Positions 25,107 through 34,564 of a stretch of DNA of 64,000 nucleotides are shown in pieces. A program made the position numbers and the translations under genes. Positions within the stretch are counted from its first letter, which is position 1; each line of letters begins with the position of its first letter. This stretch comes from an uncultured Lachnospiraceae bacterium. Lineage in GTDB: Bacteria > Bacillota > Clostridia > Lachnospirales > Lachnospiraceae. The stretch covers positions 1 to 64,000 of the forward strand of contig CAJUTQ010000081.1 in assembly GCA_910589265.1 (NCBI GenBank), in the 5' to 3' direction. The notes under the pieces are model-generated. The model searched no databases. It was not told where the DNA came from and saw only the letters and a list, made by a program, of their open reading frames with translations.

Positions 25107-26192
25107 GTGGAATGTAAAATAGGGTGTATCCATGGTGATGGAATTGGGCCTGAAATTGTAGAAGAAGCAAAAAAAGTGTTAGATAAAGTAGCTTCCCTTT
25201 ACGGCCACTCATTTCAATATACAAACATACTCCTAGGAGGGGCATCAATTGATGTTCATGGAGTTCCTCTGACAGAGGAAGGAATTAAGGCGGCAAAAGA
25301 GAGTGACGCAGTTTTAATGGGTTCTATTGGAGGAGATGGCAGTTCTCCTTGGTATAAGCTTCCCCCTGAAAAAAGGCCAGAAGCAGGTCTTCTTAAAATA
25401 CGCAAGGAGCTGAATCTTTTTGCCAATATCAGGCCAGCAGTATTCTATGAAGAGCTGGCAGAATCCTGTCCCCTAAAAGAGGAAATTATTGGAGAGGGAT
25501 TTGATATTCTCATTATGAGAGAGCTGACAGGGGGACTTTATTTTGGAGAGAGAAAGACCATCAAGGAGAATGGCATTCGAAAGGCTATAGATACTTTGAC
25601 CTACGATGAAAAGGAAATACAACGTATTGCGGTGAAAGGATTTGAGATTGCCAGAAAAAGAAGTAAGAAAGTGACAAGTGTTGATAAAGCTAATGTTCTG
25701 GACTCTTCTAGACTTTGGAGAGCCGTTGTGGAAGAGGTGGCTAAGGACTATGATGATGTCATCTTAGAACATATGCTTGTGGATAACTGTGCTATGCAGC
25801 TGGTAAAAAATCCAAAACAGTTTGACGTTATTTTGACAGAGAATATGTTTGGAGATATTTTATCTGATGAGGCAAGCATGATAACAGGCTCTATTGGAAT
25901 GTTGGCATCTGCCAGTTTAAATGATACAAAGTTTGGGCTTTATGAACCAAGTCATGGCTCTGCCCCAGATATAGCAGGTAAGAACTTAGCAAATCCCATG
26001 GCAACTATTTTGTCAGCAGCTATGATGCTGCGGTTTTCCTTTGACATGGACAAAGAGGCCAAGGCAGTGGAAAGAGCTGTAAAGGAGACGCTAAAAGCAA
26101 AGTACCGCACAATGGATATTATGAGTGAAGGTAAATGCCAAGTGTCCACAAGGGAAATGGGCGATTATATTGCAGAAAGAATTGGGAAATAG
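25107..26192 (+). CDS. leuB: 3-isopropylmalate dehydrogenase
   Basis: A 361-residue NAD-dependent oxidative decarboxylase of leucine synthesis. Motifs: GCIHGDGIGPEIV at the start, LLGGASID, RELTGGLYFGERKT, SVDKANVLDSSRLWR, the metal-binding NMFGDILSDEASM and EPSHGSAPDIAGKNLANP. GTG 25107 was chosen because the resulting start fits the family and AGAAGGGA lies 8 bases before it; the frame from ATG 25038 adds 23 residues with no family match. ilvD follows after 12 bases. leuA, leuC and leuD are not in this window. Confidence 0.96.
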   Translation: MECKIGCIHGDGIGPEIVEEAKKVLDKVASLYGHSFQYTNILLGGASIDVHGVPLTEEGIKAAKESDAVLMGSIGGDGSSPWYKLPPEKRPEAGLLKIRKELNLFANIRPAVFYEELAESCPLKEEIIGEGFDILIMRELTGGLYFGERKTIKENGIRKAIDTLTYDEKEIQRIAVKGFEIARKRSKKVTSVDKANVLDSSRLWRAVVEEVAKDYDDVILEHMLVDNCAMQLVKNPKQFDVILTENMFGDILSDEASMITGSIGMLASASLNDTKFGLYEPSHGSAPDIAGKNLANPMATILSAAMMLRFSFDMDKEAKAVERAVKETLKAKYRTMDIMSEGKCQVSTREMGDYIAERIGK

Positions 26193-26204
26193 GAGGAAAA
26201 GAAA

Positions 26205-27866
26205 ATGAGAAGCGATTCAGTCACAAAAGGGGTTCAGCAGGCGCCCCATCGATCTTTATTTAATGCATTAGGCTATACAAAAGAAGAAAGGGAAAGGCCT
26301 CTCATTGGCATTGTAAGCTCCTATAATGAAATTGTTCCAGGCCATATGAACTTAGATAAAATGGTAGAGGCAGTGAAAATGGGCGTTGCCATGGCAGGAG
26401 GAACTCCTGTTGTGTTCCCTGCTATTGCAGTCTGTGATGGAATTGCCATGGGTCATATAGGAATGAAGTATTCCCTTGTGACAAGAGATTTGATCTGCGA
26501 TTCAACAGAATGTATGGCCATGGCCCATGGATTTGACGGTCTTGTAATTGTTCCCAACTGTGACAAAAATGTGCCAGGATTACTAATGGCAGCTGCCAGA
26601 GTAAATATCCCTGCCATTTTTGTGTCTGGAGGCCCTATGCTGGCAGGAAAGGTTCAAGGGAAGAGAACAAGTCTCTCTAGTATGTTTGAGGCAGTTGGGG
26701 CTCAGGCAGCAGGAAAAATGACTATGGAGGAGTTAGAGGAATTTGAAGAAAAGGCATGTCCCACCTGCGGATCTTGTTCTGGAATGTATACGGCCAACAG
26801 TATGAATTGCCTAACAGAAGTATTAGGCATGGGTTTAAAGGGAAATGGAACTATTCCAGCTGTCTATTCAGAGAGAATTCGTCTGGCAAAACATGCAGGT
26901 ATGCAGATTATGGATTTGGTGGCCAGAGATATTCGGCCAAAGGATATTATGACAGAGCATGCATTCCTCAATGCCTTAGCAGTGGATATGGCTCTTGGCT
27001 GCTCGACGAATTCCATGCTTCATCTGCCTGCCATTGCTCATGAGGCTGGAGTTGAGCTAAATGTAGACATTGCCAACGAAATAAGTGCAAAAACCCCTAA
27101 TTTATGTCATCTAGCGCCAGCAGGCCCTACTTATATGGAAGATTTAAACGAGGCAGGGGGCGTCTATGCAGTAATGAACGAATTAGTGAAAAAGGATCTT
27201 CTCTATACAGACTGTCTTACAGTTACAGGAAAGACAGTAGGGGAGAATATAGAGGGGTGTGTGAATAAAAACAACGAGGTCATCAGGGACATTGACAATC
27301 CTTATAGTGAGACAGGAGGAATTGCTGTTTTAAAAGGAAATTTGGCTCCAGACTCCTGCGTTGTAAAACGTTCTGCCGTTGTTCCTGAAATGATGGTTCA
27401 CGAAGGGCCAGCCAGAGTGTTTGACTGTGAGGAGGATGCTATCAGCGCTATTAAAGGAGGAAAAATTGTACAAGGAGACGTAGTTGTCATTCGTTATGAG
27501 GGACCAAAGGGAGGTCCTGGAATGAGGGAAATGTTAAATCCCACATCAGCTATTGCTGGTATGGGCTTAGGATCCAGTGTTGCACTGATTACAGATGGAA
27601 GGTTTTCAGGGGCTTCCAGGGGAGCCTCCATAGGCCATGTTTCCCCAGAAGCAGCTGTGGGGGGACCGATTGCCCTTGTAGAAGAGGGAGATAGGATCAA
27701 AATTAATATATTGGAAAACTCTTTACATGTAGATATTAGCGAGGAAGAAATGAAAAAGAGAAAAGAGAAGTGGCGTAAAAGAGAGCCAAAGGTGACAACA
27801 GGCTATTTAGAACGGTATGCCAAGATGGTTACCAGTGCAAACAGGGGAGCCATTCTGGAATTTTAA
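26205..27866 (+). CDS. ilvD: Dihydroxy-acid dehydratase
   Basis: A 553-residue Fe-S dehydratase shared by valine, isoleucine and leucine synthesis. Cluster-binding Cys lie in VPNCDKNVPG and CPTCGSCSGMYTANSMNC. Other conserved stretches are CDGIAMGHIGMKYSL, ALGCSTNSMLHLPAIAHE, RYEGPKGGPGMREM and TDGRFSGASRGASIGHVSPE. The ATG has AGGAAAAG upstream. It is the middle gene of leuB-ilvD-ilvB. Confidence 0.98.
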   Translation: MRSDSVTKGVQQAPHRSLFNALGYTKEERERPLIGIVSSYNEIVPGHMNLDKMVEAVKMGVAMAGGTPVVFPAIAVCDGIAMGHIGMKYSLVTRDLICDSTECMAMAHGFDGLVIVPNCDKNVPGLLMAAARVNIPAIFVSGGPMLAGKVQGKRTSLSSMFEAVGAQAAGKMTMEELEEFEEKACPTCGSCSGMYTANSMNCLTEVLGMGLKGNGTIPAVYSERIRLAKHAGMQIMDLVARDIRPKDIMTEHAFLNALAVDMALGCSTNSMLHLPAIAHEAGVELNVDIANEISAKTPNLCHLAPAGPTYMEDLNEAGGVYAVMNELVKKDLLYTDCLTVTGKTVGENIEGCVNKNNEVIRDIDNPYSETGGIAVLKGNLAPDSCVVKRSAVVPEMMVHEGPARVFDCEEDAISAIKGGKIVQGDVVVIRYEGPKGGPGMREMLNPTSAIAGMGLGSSVALITDGRFSGASRGASIGHVSPEAAVGGPIALVEEGDRIKINILENSLHVDISEEEMKKRKEKWRKREPKVTTGYLERYAKMVTSANRGAILEF

Positions 27867-27884
27867 GAGAGGAGTGGGATACGT

Positions 27885-29561
27885 ATGGAGTTAAGTGGAG
27901 CAGAAATTGTGCTGGAGTGTTTTCTTGAGCATGGAGTAGACACAGTATTTGGATATCCAGGAGGAACCATTTTAAATATTTATGATGCATTGTATAAATA
28001 TAGAGATAAAATTACCCATTATCTTACTTCTCATGAACAGGGGGCTGCCCATGGGGCAGACGGTTATGCAAGGGCTACTGGTAAAGTAGGGGTCTGTCTT
28101 GCCACAAGTGGTCCTGGGGCGACGAACTTAGTAACAGGAATTGCCACAGCATATATGGATTCCATTCCTTTAGTAGCCATTACTTGTAATGTAAACCTTC
28201 CCCTCCTTGGAAAGGATTCCTTTCAGGAAGTGGATATTGCGGGAGTGACCATGCCTATTACAAAACATGGATTTATTGTAAAGGATATAAGAAAGCTGGC
28301 AGAGACGATTTATAAGGCTTTCGCCATAGCAAAGTCTGGAAGGCCTGGGCCTGTTCTTGTGGACATTACAAAGGATGTGACCGCAGCCAAGATGGACTAT
28401 AAGCCTTTGAAAATAAAGAAAAGGGAAGAAGAGAAAACTTATTTAGAAGGGGATTTGTTATCGGCTGTTGAATTGATTACAGAGGCAAAGAAACCTTTTT
28501 TATATGTAGGAGGCGGTGCAGTTATTTCCAATGCTTCCAAAGAACTGAAGGAATTTGCAAATAAAATCCAAGCTCCTGTATGCGACACTCTTATGGGAAA
28601 GGGAGCTTTTGACGGCAGTCATCCTCTTTATACAGGAATGATTGGAATGCATGGAACAAAGGCTGCAAATTTAGGCGTTAGCAGGTGCGATTTACTGATT
28701 GCCTTGGGAGCTAGATTTTCAGACCGGGTTGTGGGAAATGTAGGTAAGTTTGCTAAAAATGCAAAAGTACTCCATATTGATATTGATCCTGCAGAAATTA
28801 ACAAAAATATACAGACAGATGCATATATCGTAGGAGATATAAAAGAAATTCTTTCCAAGCTTAACGAGAGGATAGAAAACCAGAACCATGGAGAGTGGAT
28901 AGAGGAAATACAGCAGCTGAAGACATCCTTCCCACTAAAATATCCAAAAGAAGGATTAACAGGCCCTTATATTATGGAGGAGCTATACCGGGTGACAAAG
29001 GGGGAGGCAGTGATTGTCACAGATGTAGGGCAGCACCAAATGTGGGCGGCTCAGTATTATTCCTATAAAGAGCCAAGGACCTTCTTGTCTTCAGGAGGTT
29101 TGGGAACAATGGGATATGGATTAGGAGCCTGCATTGGAGCAAAAATTGGAAGACCAGATAAAATAGTAGTCAATATTGGGGGAGACGGATGCTTTCGCAT
29201 GAACATGAATGAGCTGGCAACAGCAAGCCGGTATCGTATTCCTATTATACAGATTATTATGAATAACCATGTCCTGGGAATGGTAAGACAATGGCAGGAT
29301 TTATTTTATGATCAGCGTTATTCCCACACAGTCTTGAGGGATAAGGTAGATTTTATTAAAGTAGCAGAGGGACTTGGATGCGAGGGACTGCGCATTACAA
29401 AAAAGGAAGAAGTGGCATTGGCAATAGAAAAGGCAGTGGAATCTCAAGCGCCATTTGTCATAGAATGTGAAATTGGCAGTGATGAGAAAGTGTTTCCCAT
29501 GGTGCCGGCAGGGGCAGCCATTGACGAAGTTTTTGATGAAGATGATTTAAAGACAAATTAA
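27885..29561 (+). CDS. ilvB: Acetolactate synthase, large catalytic subunit
   Basis: A 558-residue ThDP- and FAD-dependent enzyme that makes acetolactate or acetohydroxybutyrate. Motifs: VFGYPGGTILNIYDAL, the catalytic Glu region HEQGAAHGADGYARATG, SGPGATNLVTGI, and the ThDP motif GDGCFRMNMNELATA. It fits the anabolic IlvB rather than the catabolic AlsS because of its operon. No ilvN regulatory subunit follows; the next gene is an L,D-transpeptidase. So a regulatory subunit, if used, is encoded elsewhere. Confidence 0.96.
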   Translation: MELSGAEIVLECFLEHGVDTVFGYPGGTILNIYDALYKYRDKITHYLTSHEQGAAHGADGYARATGKVGVCLATSGPGATNLVTGIATAYMDSIPLVAITCNVNLPLLGKDSFQEVDIAGVTMPITKHGFIVKDIRKLAETIYKAFAIAKSGRPGPVLVDITKDVTAAKMDYKPLKIKKREEEKTYLEGDLLSAVELITEAKKPFLYVGGGAVISNASKELKEFANKIQAPVCDTLMGKGAFDGSHPLYTGMIGMHGTKAANLGVSRCDLLIALGARFSDRVVGNVGKFAKNAKVLHIDIDPAEINKNIQTDAYIVGDIKEILSKLNERIENQNHGEWIEEIQQLKTSFPLKYPKEGLTGPYIMEELYRVTKGEAVIVTDVGQHQMWAAQYYSYKEPRTFLSSGGLGTMGYGLGACIGAKIGRPDKIVVNIGGDGCFRMNMNELATASRYRIPIIQIIMNNHVLGMVRQWQDLFYDQRYSHTVLRDKVDFIKVAEGLGCEGLRITKKEEVALAIEKAVESQAPFVIECEIGSDEKVFPMVPAGAAIDEVFDEDDLKTN

Positions 29562-29585
29562 TTAAAGGAATGGGAAAATCCAGGA

Positions 29586-30965
29586 ATGATGAGACGGGCA
29601 GGGAAATTATTATGGATAGGAGCAATAGCCCTTTTCCTAGCTGGGGTTGTAAGTTATGTTAGTCTGACACTCTATTATAGAGAGCGTTTTGTCAGTGGCA
29701 CATGGATAAATGGAATTTACTGCACTGGGTTAACTCCTGAGGAAGTGGAGACAAGGCTTTTGGAGGGAACAGAGCCTTATACCCTTACTATCCATTTGGA
29801 AAACCAGGATATGGAAACAATTGAGGAGAAAGAAATATTATATTATAAAGATTATCATACGAAAATACAAAGTATAAAAGAAAAACAAAAGGCTTTTTTA
29901 TGGCCTCTCTCCTTTATGAATCCGCTTACTTATGAAATAGAACCTAGGCCAGTTTATGATAAGGAAGCTTTGGAAAGAGCAGTGTTAGGGCTAAATTGTA
30001 TGAACCGGAAAAAACCAGAGGGAGAAGTTTATGCCAAAATTGAAAAGGGGCAGGATGGATATGTTCTTGTGGAAGAGGAGAGAAATCAGATAAGCGAAGA
30101 AAAAATAAAGGCAAGGGTGAAAGAGGCAGTAGAGGGGGAAGAGAGGGATATTTATATCGTAGAAGAAGACGTGTACGAAGAGTATTTTATTAATGAGCAG
30201 ACACAAAAAGTATACGATGCCTTTGCAAAAATTCACGCTTTTCAAAATGCATCCACTGTTTATGAAGGTCTCAAAGAAGAGGAAGGCATTACGAAAGAAA
30301 GAATTGCCCAATGGATTGTTTTTTTGGAGGAAGAACCTTATATTGATGAAGAGAAAGTAGACGATTATGTGGAGTATTTGGGGGATAAGTATGATACTTT
30401 GGGAAAGGATAGAGTATGGAATAAAACAGGAGGGGGAACAGTTACAATCCATGGGGGAACATATGGATTTTTAATCGATAGAGAGGCGGAGAAAAAAGCA
30501 ATTATAGAAACCCTTCAATCTGGGAAGCCTGTAACAAGAGCTATGATATTTAAGGAAAGTAAGCTAAAAAGGCCAGAAGGAGAAGAGGACATTGGTAAGA
30601 CGTATATTGAGATAGACATGTCAAGGCAGACATTGTACTATTATGTAGAGGGTGACCTCTATTTAGAAAGTCCCATAGTAACAGGAAACCTAAAAAGAGG
30701 CAGAGGAACACCTGCCAGAGTATGTTATATTTATGGAAAACAGAGAAGAAGAATTTTGAGAGGACCAGGATACGCATCCTTTGTCAATTATTGGATGCCT
30801 GTCAACGGAAACATTGGCCTTCATGACGCCACATGGCGGAAAGAATTTGGCGGAGAGATTTATAAAACGTCAGGCTCCCATGGATGTATTAACCTACCTT
30901 ATGAAAAAGCGGAAAAAATTTTTGAAAAGGCAGAAGTTGGTCTGCCTGTCATTATGTATTACTAA
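29586..30965 (+). CDS. L,D-transpeptidase (YkuD) with N-terminal anchor
   Basis: A 459-residue cell-wall enzyme. One membrane anchor (about 6-30) is followed by a large extracellular region with a peptidoglycan-binding-4-like repeat (GGTYGFLIDREAEKKAIIET, about 295-315). The YkuD catalytic domain is C-terminal (about 335-459), with YIEIDMSRQTLYYY, the HDA histidine region (NIGLHDATWR) and the active-site SHGCINLP. Such enzymes make 3-3 crosslinks or modify stem peptides independently of beta-lactam-sensitive PBPs. The start could be ATG 29586 or 29589. It follows ilvB closely but belongs to wall metabolism. Confidence 0.93.
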   Translation: MMRRAGKLLWIGAIALFLAGVVSYVSLTLYYRERFVSGTWINGIYCTGLTPEEVETRLLEGTEPYTLTIHLENQDMETIEEKEILYYKDYHTKIQSIKEKQKAFLWPLSFMNPLTYEIEPRPVYDKEALERAVLGLNCMNRKKPEGEVYAKIEKGQDGYVLVEEERNQISEEKIKARVKEAVEGEERDIYIVEEDVYEEYFINEQTQKVYDAFAKIHAFQNASTVYEGLKEEEGITKERIAQWIVFLEEEPYIDEEKVDDYVEYLGDKYDTLGKDRVWNKTGGGTVTIHGGTYGFLIDREAEKKAIIETLQSGKPVTRAMIFKESKLKRPEGEEDIGKTYIEIDMSRQTLYYYVEGDLYLESPIVTGNLKRGRGTPARVCYIYGKQRRRILRGPGYASFVNYWMPVNGNIGLHDATWRKEFGGEIYKTSGSHGCINLPYEKAEKIFEKAEVGLPVIMYY

Positions 30966-31001
30966 TAAGAATGAATTGGAAAAATGGAGGATGGAATAGC
31001 A

Positions 31002-32084
31002 ATGAGCAGAGTTTATAATTTTTCAGCAGGACCAGCTGTTTTACCAGAAGAAGTGTTAAAAGAGGCAGCAAATGAGATGTTAGATTACAATGGGACAGGG
31101 ATGTCTGTGATGGAGATGAGCCACAGATCCAAAGCTTATGAGGAGATAATTCAAGGAGCCCAAAAGGATTTGAGAGAGTTGATGAATATTCCTGATCATT
31201 ACAAAGTACTCTTTCTTCAAGGAGGGGCTAGTCAGCAATTTGCTATGATTCCAATGAACTTGATGAAAAATAAGGTGGCAGACTACATTGTAACAGGCCA
31301 GTGGGCGAAAAAAGCCTGGCAGGAAGGCTCCATTTATGGAAAGGCAAATAAAATTGCAAGCAGTGAGGATAAGACTTTTTCCTATATACCAAACTGTGAG
31401 GATTTACCTATTTCAGAGGAGGCAGATTATGTATATATTTGTGAAAACAATACAATATACGGAACAAAATATAAAAAGCTTCCGAATACAAAAGGAAAAA
31501 TATTAGTATCAGATGTATCCTCCTGCTTTTTATCAGAGCCTGTGGATGTTACAAAATACGGAATTCTTTTTGGAGGAGTACAGAAAAACATTGGACCAGC
31601 AGGGGTGGTCATTGTCATTATAAGGGAAGACTTAATAAGAGAGGACTGCCTTCCAGGAACTCCTACCATGTTAAAGTATAAAATTCATGCAGATAATGAT
31701 TCTCTCTACAATACACCTCCTGCATATGGGATTTACATATGCGGAAAAGTGTTTAAGTGGTTAAAGAAAATGGGCGGTCTAGAAGCAATGAAAGAACACA
31801 ATGAGAAAAAGGCAAAAATTTTGTATGATTTCTTAGACGAGAGTAAGCTTTTCCAAGGGACTGTTGTAAAAGAAGACCGTTCTCTTATGAATGTGCCTTT
31901 TATTACTGGAAAGGAAGAGCTAGATGGAAAATTTGTCAAGGAAGCAAAGGAAAAAGGACTTGAAAACTTAAAAGGCCACAGGAGCGTAGGAGGAATGAGG
32001 GCTAGTATTTATAACGCAATGCCTATACAAGGCGTGGAAAAGCTTGTGGAATTTATGAAAGATTTTGAAGAAAAGAATGCATAA
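31002..32084 (+). CDS. serC: Phosphoserine aminotransferase
   Basis: A 360-residue PLP enzyme converting 3-phosphohydroxypyruvate to phosphoserine. It begins SRVYNFSAGPAVLPEEV, carries MEMSHRSKAYEEI, VLFLQGGASQQFAM, and the PLP-Lys region FGGVQKNIGPAG, and ends with GHRSVGGMRASIYNAMP. ATG 31002 was chosen for the conserved start and for GGAGG at 30986-30990; the ORF from 30984 overlaps that site. It overlaps the extended frame of serA, which starts 22 bases after its stop. Confidence 0.97.
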   Translation: MSRVYNFSAGPAVLPEEVLKEAANEMLDYNGTGMSVMEMSHRSKAYEEIIQGAQKDLRELMNIPDHYKVLFLQGGASQQFAMIPMNLMKNKVADYIVTGQWAKKAWQEGSIYGKANKIASSEDKTFSYIPNCEDLPISEEADYVYICENNTIYGTKYKKLPNTKGKILVSDVSSCFLSEPVDVTKYGILFGGVQKNIGPAGVVIVIIREDLIREDCLPGTPTMLKYKIHADNDSLYNTPPAYGIYICGKVFKWLKKMGGLEAMKEHNEKKAKILYDFLDESKLFQGTVVKEDRSLMNVPFITGKEELDGKFVKEAKEKGLENLKGHRSVGGMRASIYNAMPIQGVEKLVEFMKDFEEKNA

Positions 32085-32106
32085 ATCAGAAGGGGAGGAA
32101 AAGATC

Positions 32107-33273
32107 ATGAATTTTAAATATTATTGCTTAAACCCTATTGCCAATGTGGGGCTTGAGAAATTTAAAAACTTTTATGAAAAAACAGAAACAATACAAGAAG
32201 CCCAAGGAATTTTAGTAAGAAGCGCTTCCATGCATGAGATGGAACTGCCAGAGGACTTACTTGCAGTAGCAAGAGCAGGAGCAGGAGTAAACAATATTCC
32301 TTTGGATAAATGCGCCCAAAAAGGTATTGTTGTATTTAATACTCCAGGAGCAAATGCTAATGGGGTGAAAGAGCTGGTAATTGCGGGAATGCTTTTGGCG
32401 TCCAGAGACATTGTAGGAGGAATTTCCTGGGCAGAGTCTCAAAAGGACAATTTAGAAATTGCAAAAGCAGCAGAAAAAGAAAAAAAGGCATTTGCAGGTA
32501 CTGAACTTCAAGATAAAAAACTGGGAATTATAGGATTAGGAGCAATTGGTGTGAAAGTTGCCAATGTGGCAAAACACATGGGCATGGAAGTATATGGTTA
32601 TGATCCTTATGTTTCTGTAGACGCTGCATGGAATTTAAGCAGGGATGTAAAACATGCCCTGAATGTAGAGCAAATTTATGAAACATGCGATATCATTACA
32701 ATTCATGTTCCTCTATTAGATTCCACAAAGGGAATGATCAATGAAGAAGCCATTGCAAAAATGAAAGATGGGGTCATTCTTTTGAACTTTGCCAGAGATT
32801 TGTTAGTAAAAGAAGAAGATGTTGTAAAAGGAATTGAGACTGGAAAAATTCGAAAATATGTGACGGATTTCCCTAATCCTACTGTTGCAGGAAAAAAAGG
32901 CTGTATTGTTATTCCTCATCTGGGAGCATCCACAGAGGAATCGGAAGATAATTGTGCCAAAATGGCTGTTAAGGAACTTATGAATTATTTGGAAAATGGA
33001 AACATTGTAAACAGCGTGAATTATCCAAACTGTGATATGGGAGTCTGTACAAGAGAGGGAAGAGTGGCCATTTTTCACCAAAATATAACAAATATGATTA
33101 CAAAATTCACTGCTTTAATTGGAGAGGCAGGAATCAACATTTCGGATATGGTAAATAAATCAAAGGGAAATTATGCATATACAATGATCGATGTGGAAAC
33201 ATCTTTGTCAAAAGAAATAATCGAAAAATTAGAAGCAATCAAAGGTGTTTTCCGAGTGAGAGTCGTAAAATAA
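32107..33273 (+). CDS. serA: D-3-phosphoglycerate dehydrogenase
   Basis: A 388-residue NAD-dependent enzyme for the first committed step of serine synthesis. The NAD-binding motif GIIGLGAIGVKVANVAKHMG is followed by YDPYVS, the catalytic Arg in ILLNFARDLL, and VIPHLGASTEESEDNCA with the catalytic His. A C-terminal ACT domain (about 318-388; ITKFTALIGEAGINISDM) suggests serine feedback. The ATG at 32107 has GGGGAGG before it, and the longer frame from 32065 lies in the serC end. It forms a serC-serA pair. Confidence 0.96.
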   Translation: MNFKYYCLNPIANVGLEKFKNFYEKTETIQEAQGILVRSASMHEMELPEDLLAVARAGAGVNNIPLDKCAQKGIVVFNTPGANANGVKELVIAGMLLASRDIVGGISWAESQKDNLEIAKAAEKEKKAFAGTELQDKKLGIIGLGAIGVKVANVAKHMGMEVYGYDPYVSVDAAWNLSRDVKHALNVEQIYETCDIITIHVPLLDSTKGMINEEAIAKMKDGVILLNFARDLLVKEEDVVKGIETGKIRKYVTDFPNPTVAGKKGCIVIPHLGASTEESEDNCAKMAVKELMNYLENGNIVNSVNYPNCDMGVCTREGRVAIFHQNITNMITKFTALIGEAGINISDMVNKSKGNYAYTMIDVETSLSKEIIEKLEAIKGVFRVRVVK

Positions 33274-33325
33274 GTTTGTAAGTGATGGAAGATGTTTGCT
33301 ATTGTTATATATGGGGGAATAGAAA

Positions 33326-34231
33326 GTGCCAATTAAAACACAAAGGGAATTACCAGCAAAAGAGATATTAAAAAATGAGAATATATTTGTCATGGATGAA
33401 GACAGGGCAAGACATCAGGATATCCGTCCAATCGAAATATGTATTTTGAATCTTATGCCTTTGAAGGAGGACACGGAGCTGCAGCTTTTGCGCTCCATGT
33501 CCAACACTCCATTACAGGTGAATATTACCTTTCTCCATATGAGCAGTCATGTTTCCAACAATACGTCCACAAATCATCTGAACCAATTTTATACAAATTT
33601 TTCTCAAGTAAAACATTTAAAATTTGATGGTATTGTTATAACAGGAGCTCCCATAGAGCAGCTGGAATTTACAGAAGTGGATTATTGGAAGGAATTATGT
33701 GAGATTATGGAGTGGACAAAGTCCAATGTCACTTCCTCCTTTCACCTTTGCTGGGGAGCCCAGGCCGCCTTATATTACCACTATGGTTTGGAAAAAAGAA
33801 TGCTTTCTAAAAAGCTGTCTGGCGTTTTTGAGCATAAAGTATTAAATCGAAAAATTCCTCTTGTACGAGGCTTTGACGATGTCTTTAAGGCACCCCATTC
33901 CAGGCATACAGAAATCTTAGCCCAGGATATTCGAAATTGTAAAGACCTGACCATTTTGGCAGAGTCTGAGGAGGCAGGGATTTTTTTGGCCATGGCACAA
34001 GAAGGAAAACAGATTTTTGTAATGGGACATCCAGAATATGACAGAATTACTTTGCACAAGGAATATATAAGGGATAAGGAAAAGGGCTTAAACATTGAAA
34101 TGCCAGTCAATTATTACCCAGATAATGACTATACCAAAAGACCTCTTTTACAGTGGAGATCCCATTGTAATAACTTATATACCAATTGGCTTAATTATTA
34201 CGTATACCAGGAGACTCCCTATGAGTTGTAG
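33326..34231 (+). CDS. metA: Homoserine O-acetyltransferase (MetA family)
   Basis: A 301-residue homoserine acyltransferase for methionine synthesis. The catalytic Cys142 lies in SFHLCWGAQAAL, and His235 and Glu237 in MGHPEYD. Residue 111 is Glu (GAPIEQLEF). In this family Glu111 marks acetyl-CoA users and Gly111 succinyl-CoA users, so the product is predicted to be O-acetylhomoserine in spite of the usual 'succinyltransferase' label. Start is GTG 33326 with GGGGGAA upstream. It follows serA after 52 bases and may share its transcript; no SAM riboswitch is present in that gap. Confidence 0.95.
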   Translation: MPIKTQRELPAKEILKNENIFVMDEDRARHQDIRPIEICILNLMPLKEDTELQLLRSMSNTPLQVNITFLHMSSHVSNNTSTNHLNQFYTNFSQVKHLKFDGIVITGAPIEQLEFTEVDYWKELCEIMEWTKSNVTSSFHLCWGAQAALYYHYGLEKRMLSKKLSGVFEHKVLNRKIPLVRGFDDVFKAPHSRHTEILAQDIRNCKDLTILAESEEAGIFLAMAQEGKQIFVMGHPEYDRITLHKEYIRDKEKGLNIEMPVNYYPDNDYTKRPLLQWRSHCNNLYTNWLNYYVYQETPYEL

Positions 34232-34564
34232 AAAATACTTGAATTTTTAGGATTTACATACTATTTAAGAATGCTAAAACGAATAAATTTTCACGTAAAT
34301 TCATTTAGGGTACAACGGCCATTTTAGAAAAAATTCTTATAAAAGAAAAAGACTTAATAGAAGGGTGGAGCAATTCACTCTTTTATTGCATAATAAGGAA
34401 GAATAGACAGAAGGGAAAGCTTGGGTTTATCTCATGGATGATTGAAGGAAACGTATAGAGATAAAATTTTTTCTTTCCAAAATAAAAAAAGAATGATTCA
34501 ATGAGACAGCTACATGTCATATTCCATGTGCTATCATTGATTTGTAACATAAGGAGTGGATAAG
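34232..34564 (+). other. Gap between metA and the WYL regulator with a candidate operator
   Basis: AT-rich and without ORF. ACATG (34512-34516) and CATGT (34525-34529) form an inverted repeat, extended to AGC/GCT with a one-base bulge (34508-34532), just upstream of the ribosome site. It could be an autoregulatory operator for the WYL regulator. No clear metA terminator was found. Confidence 0.35.

Noticed and set aside
33274..33325. SAM riboswitch before metA
   Set aside because: The gap is only 52 bases and lacks the S-box motifs.
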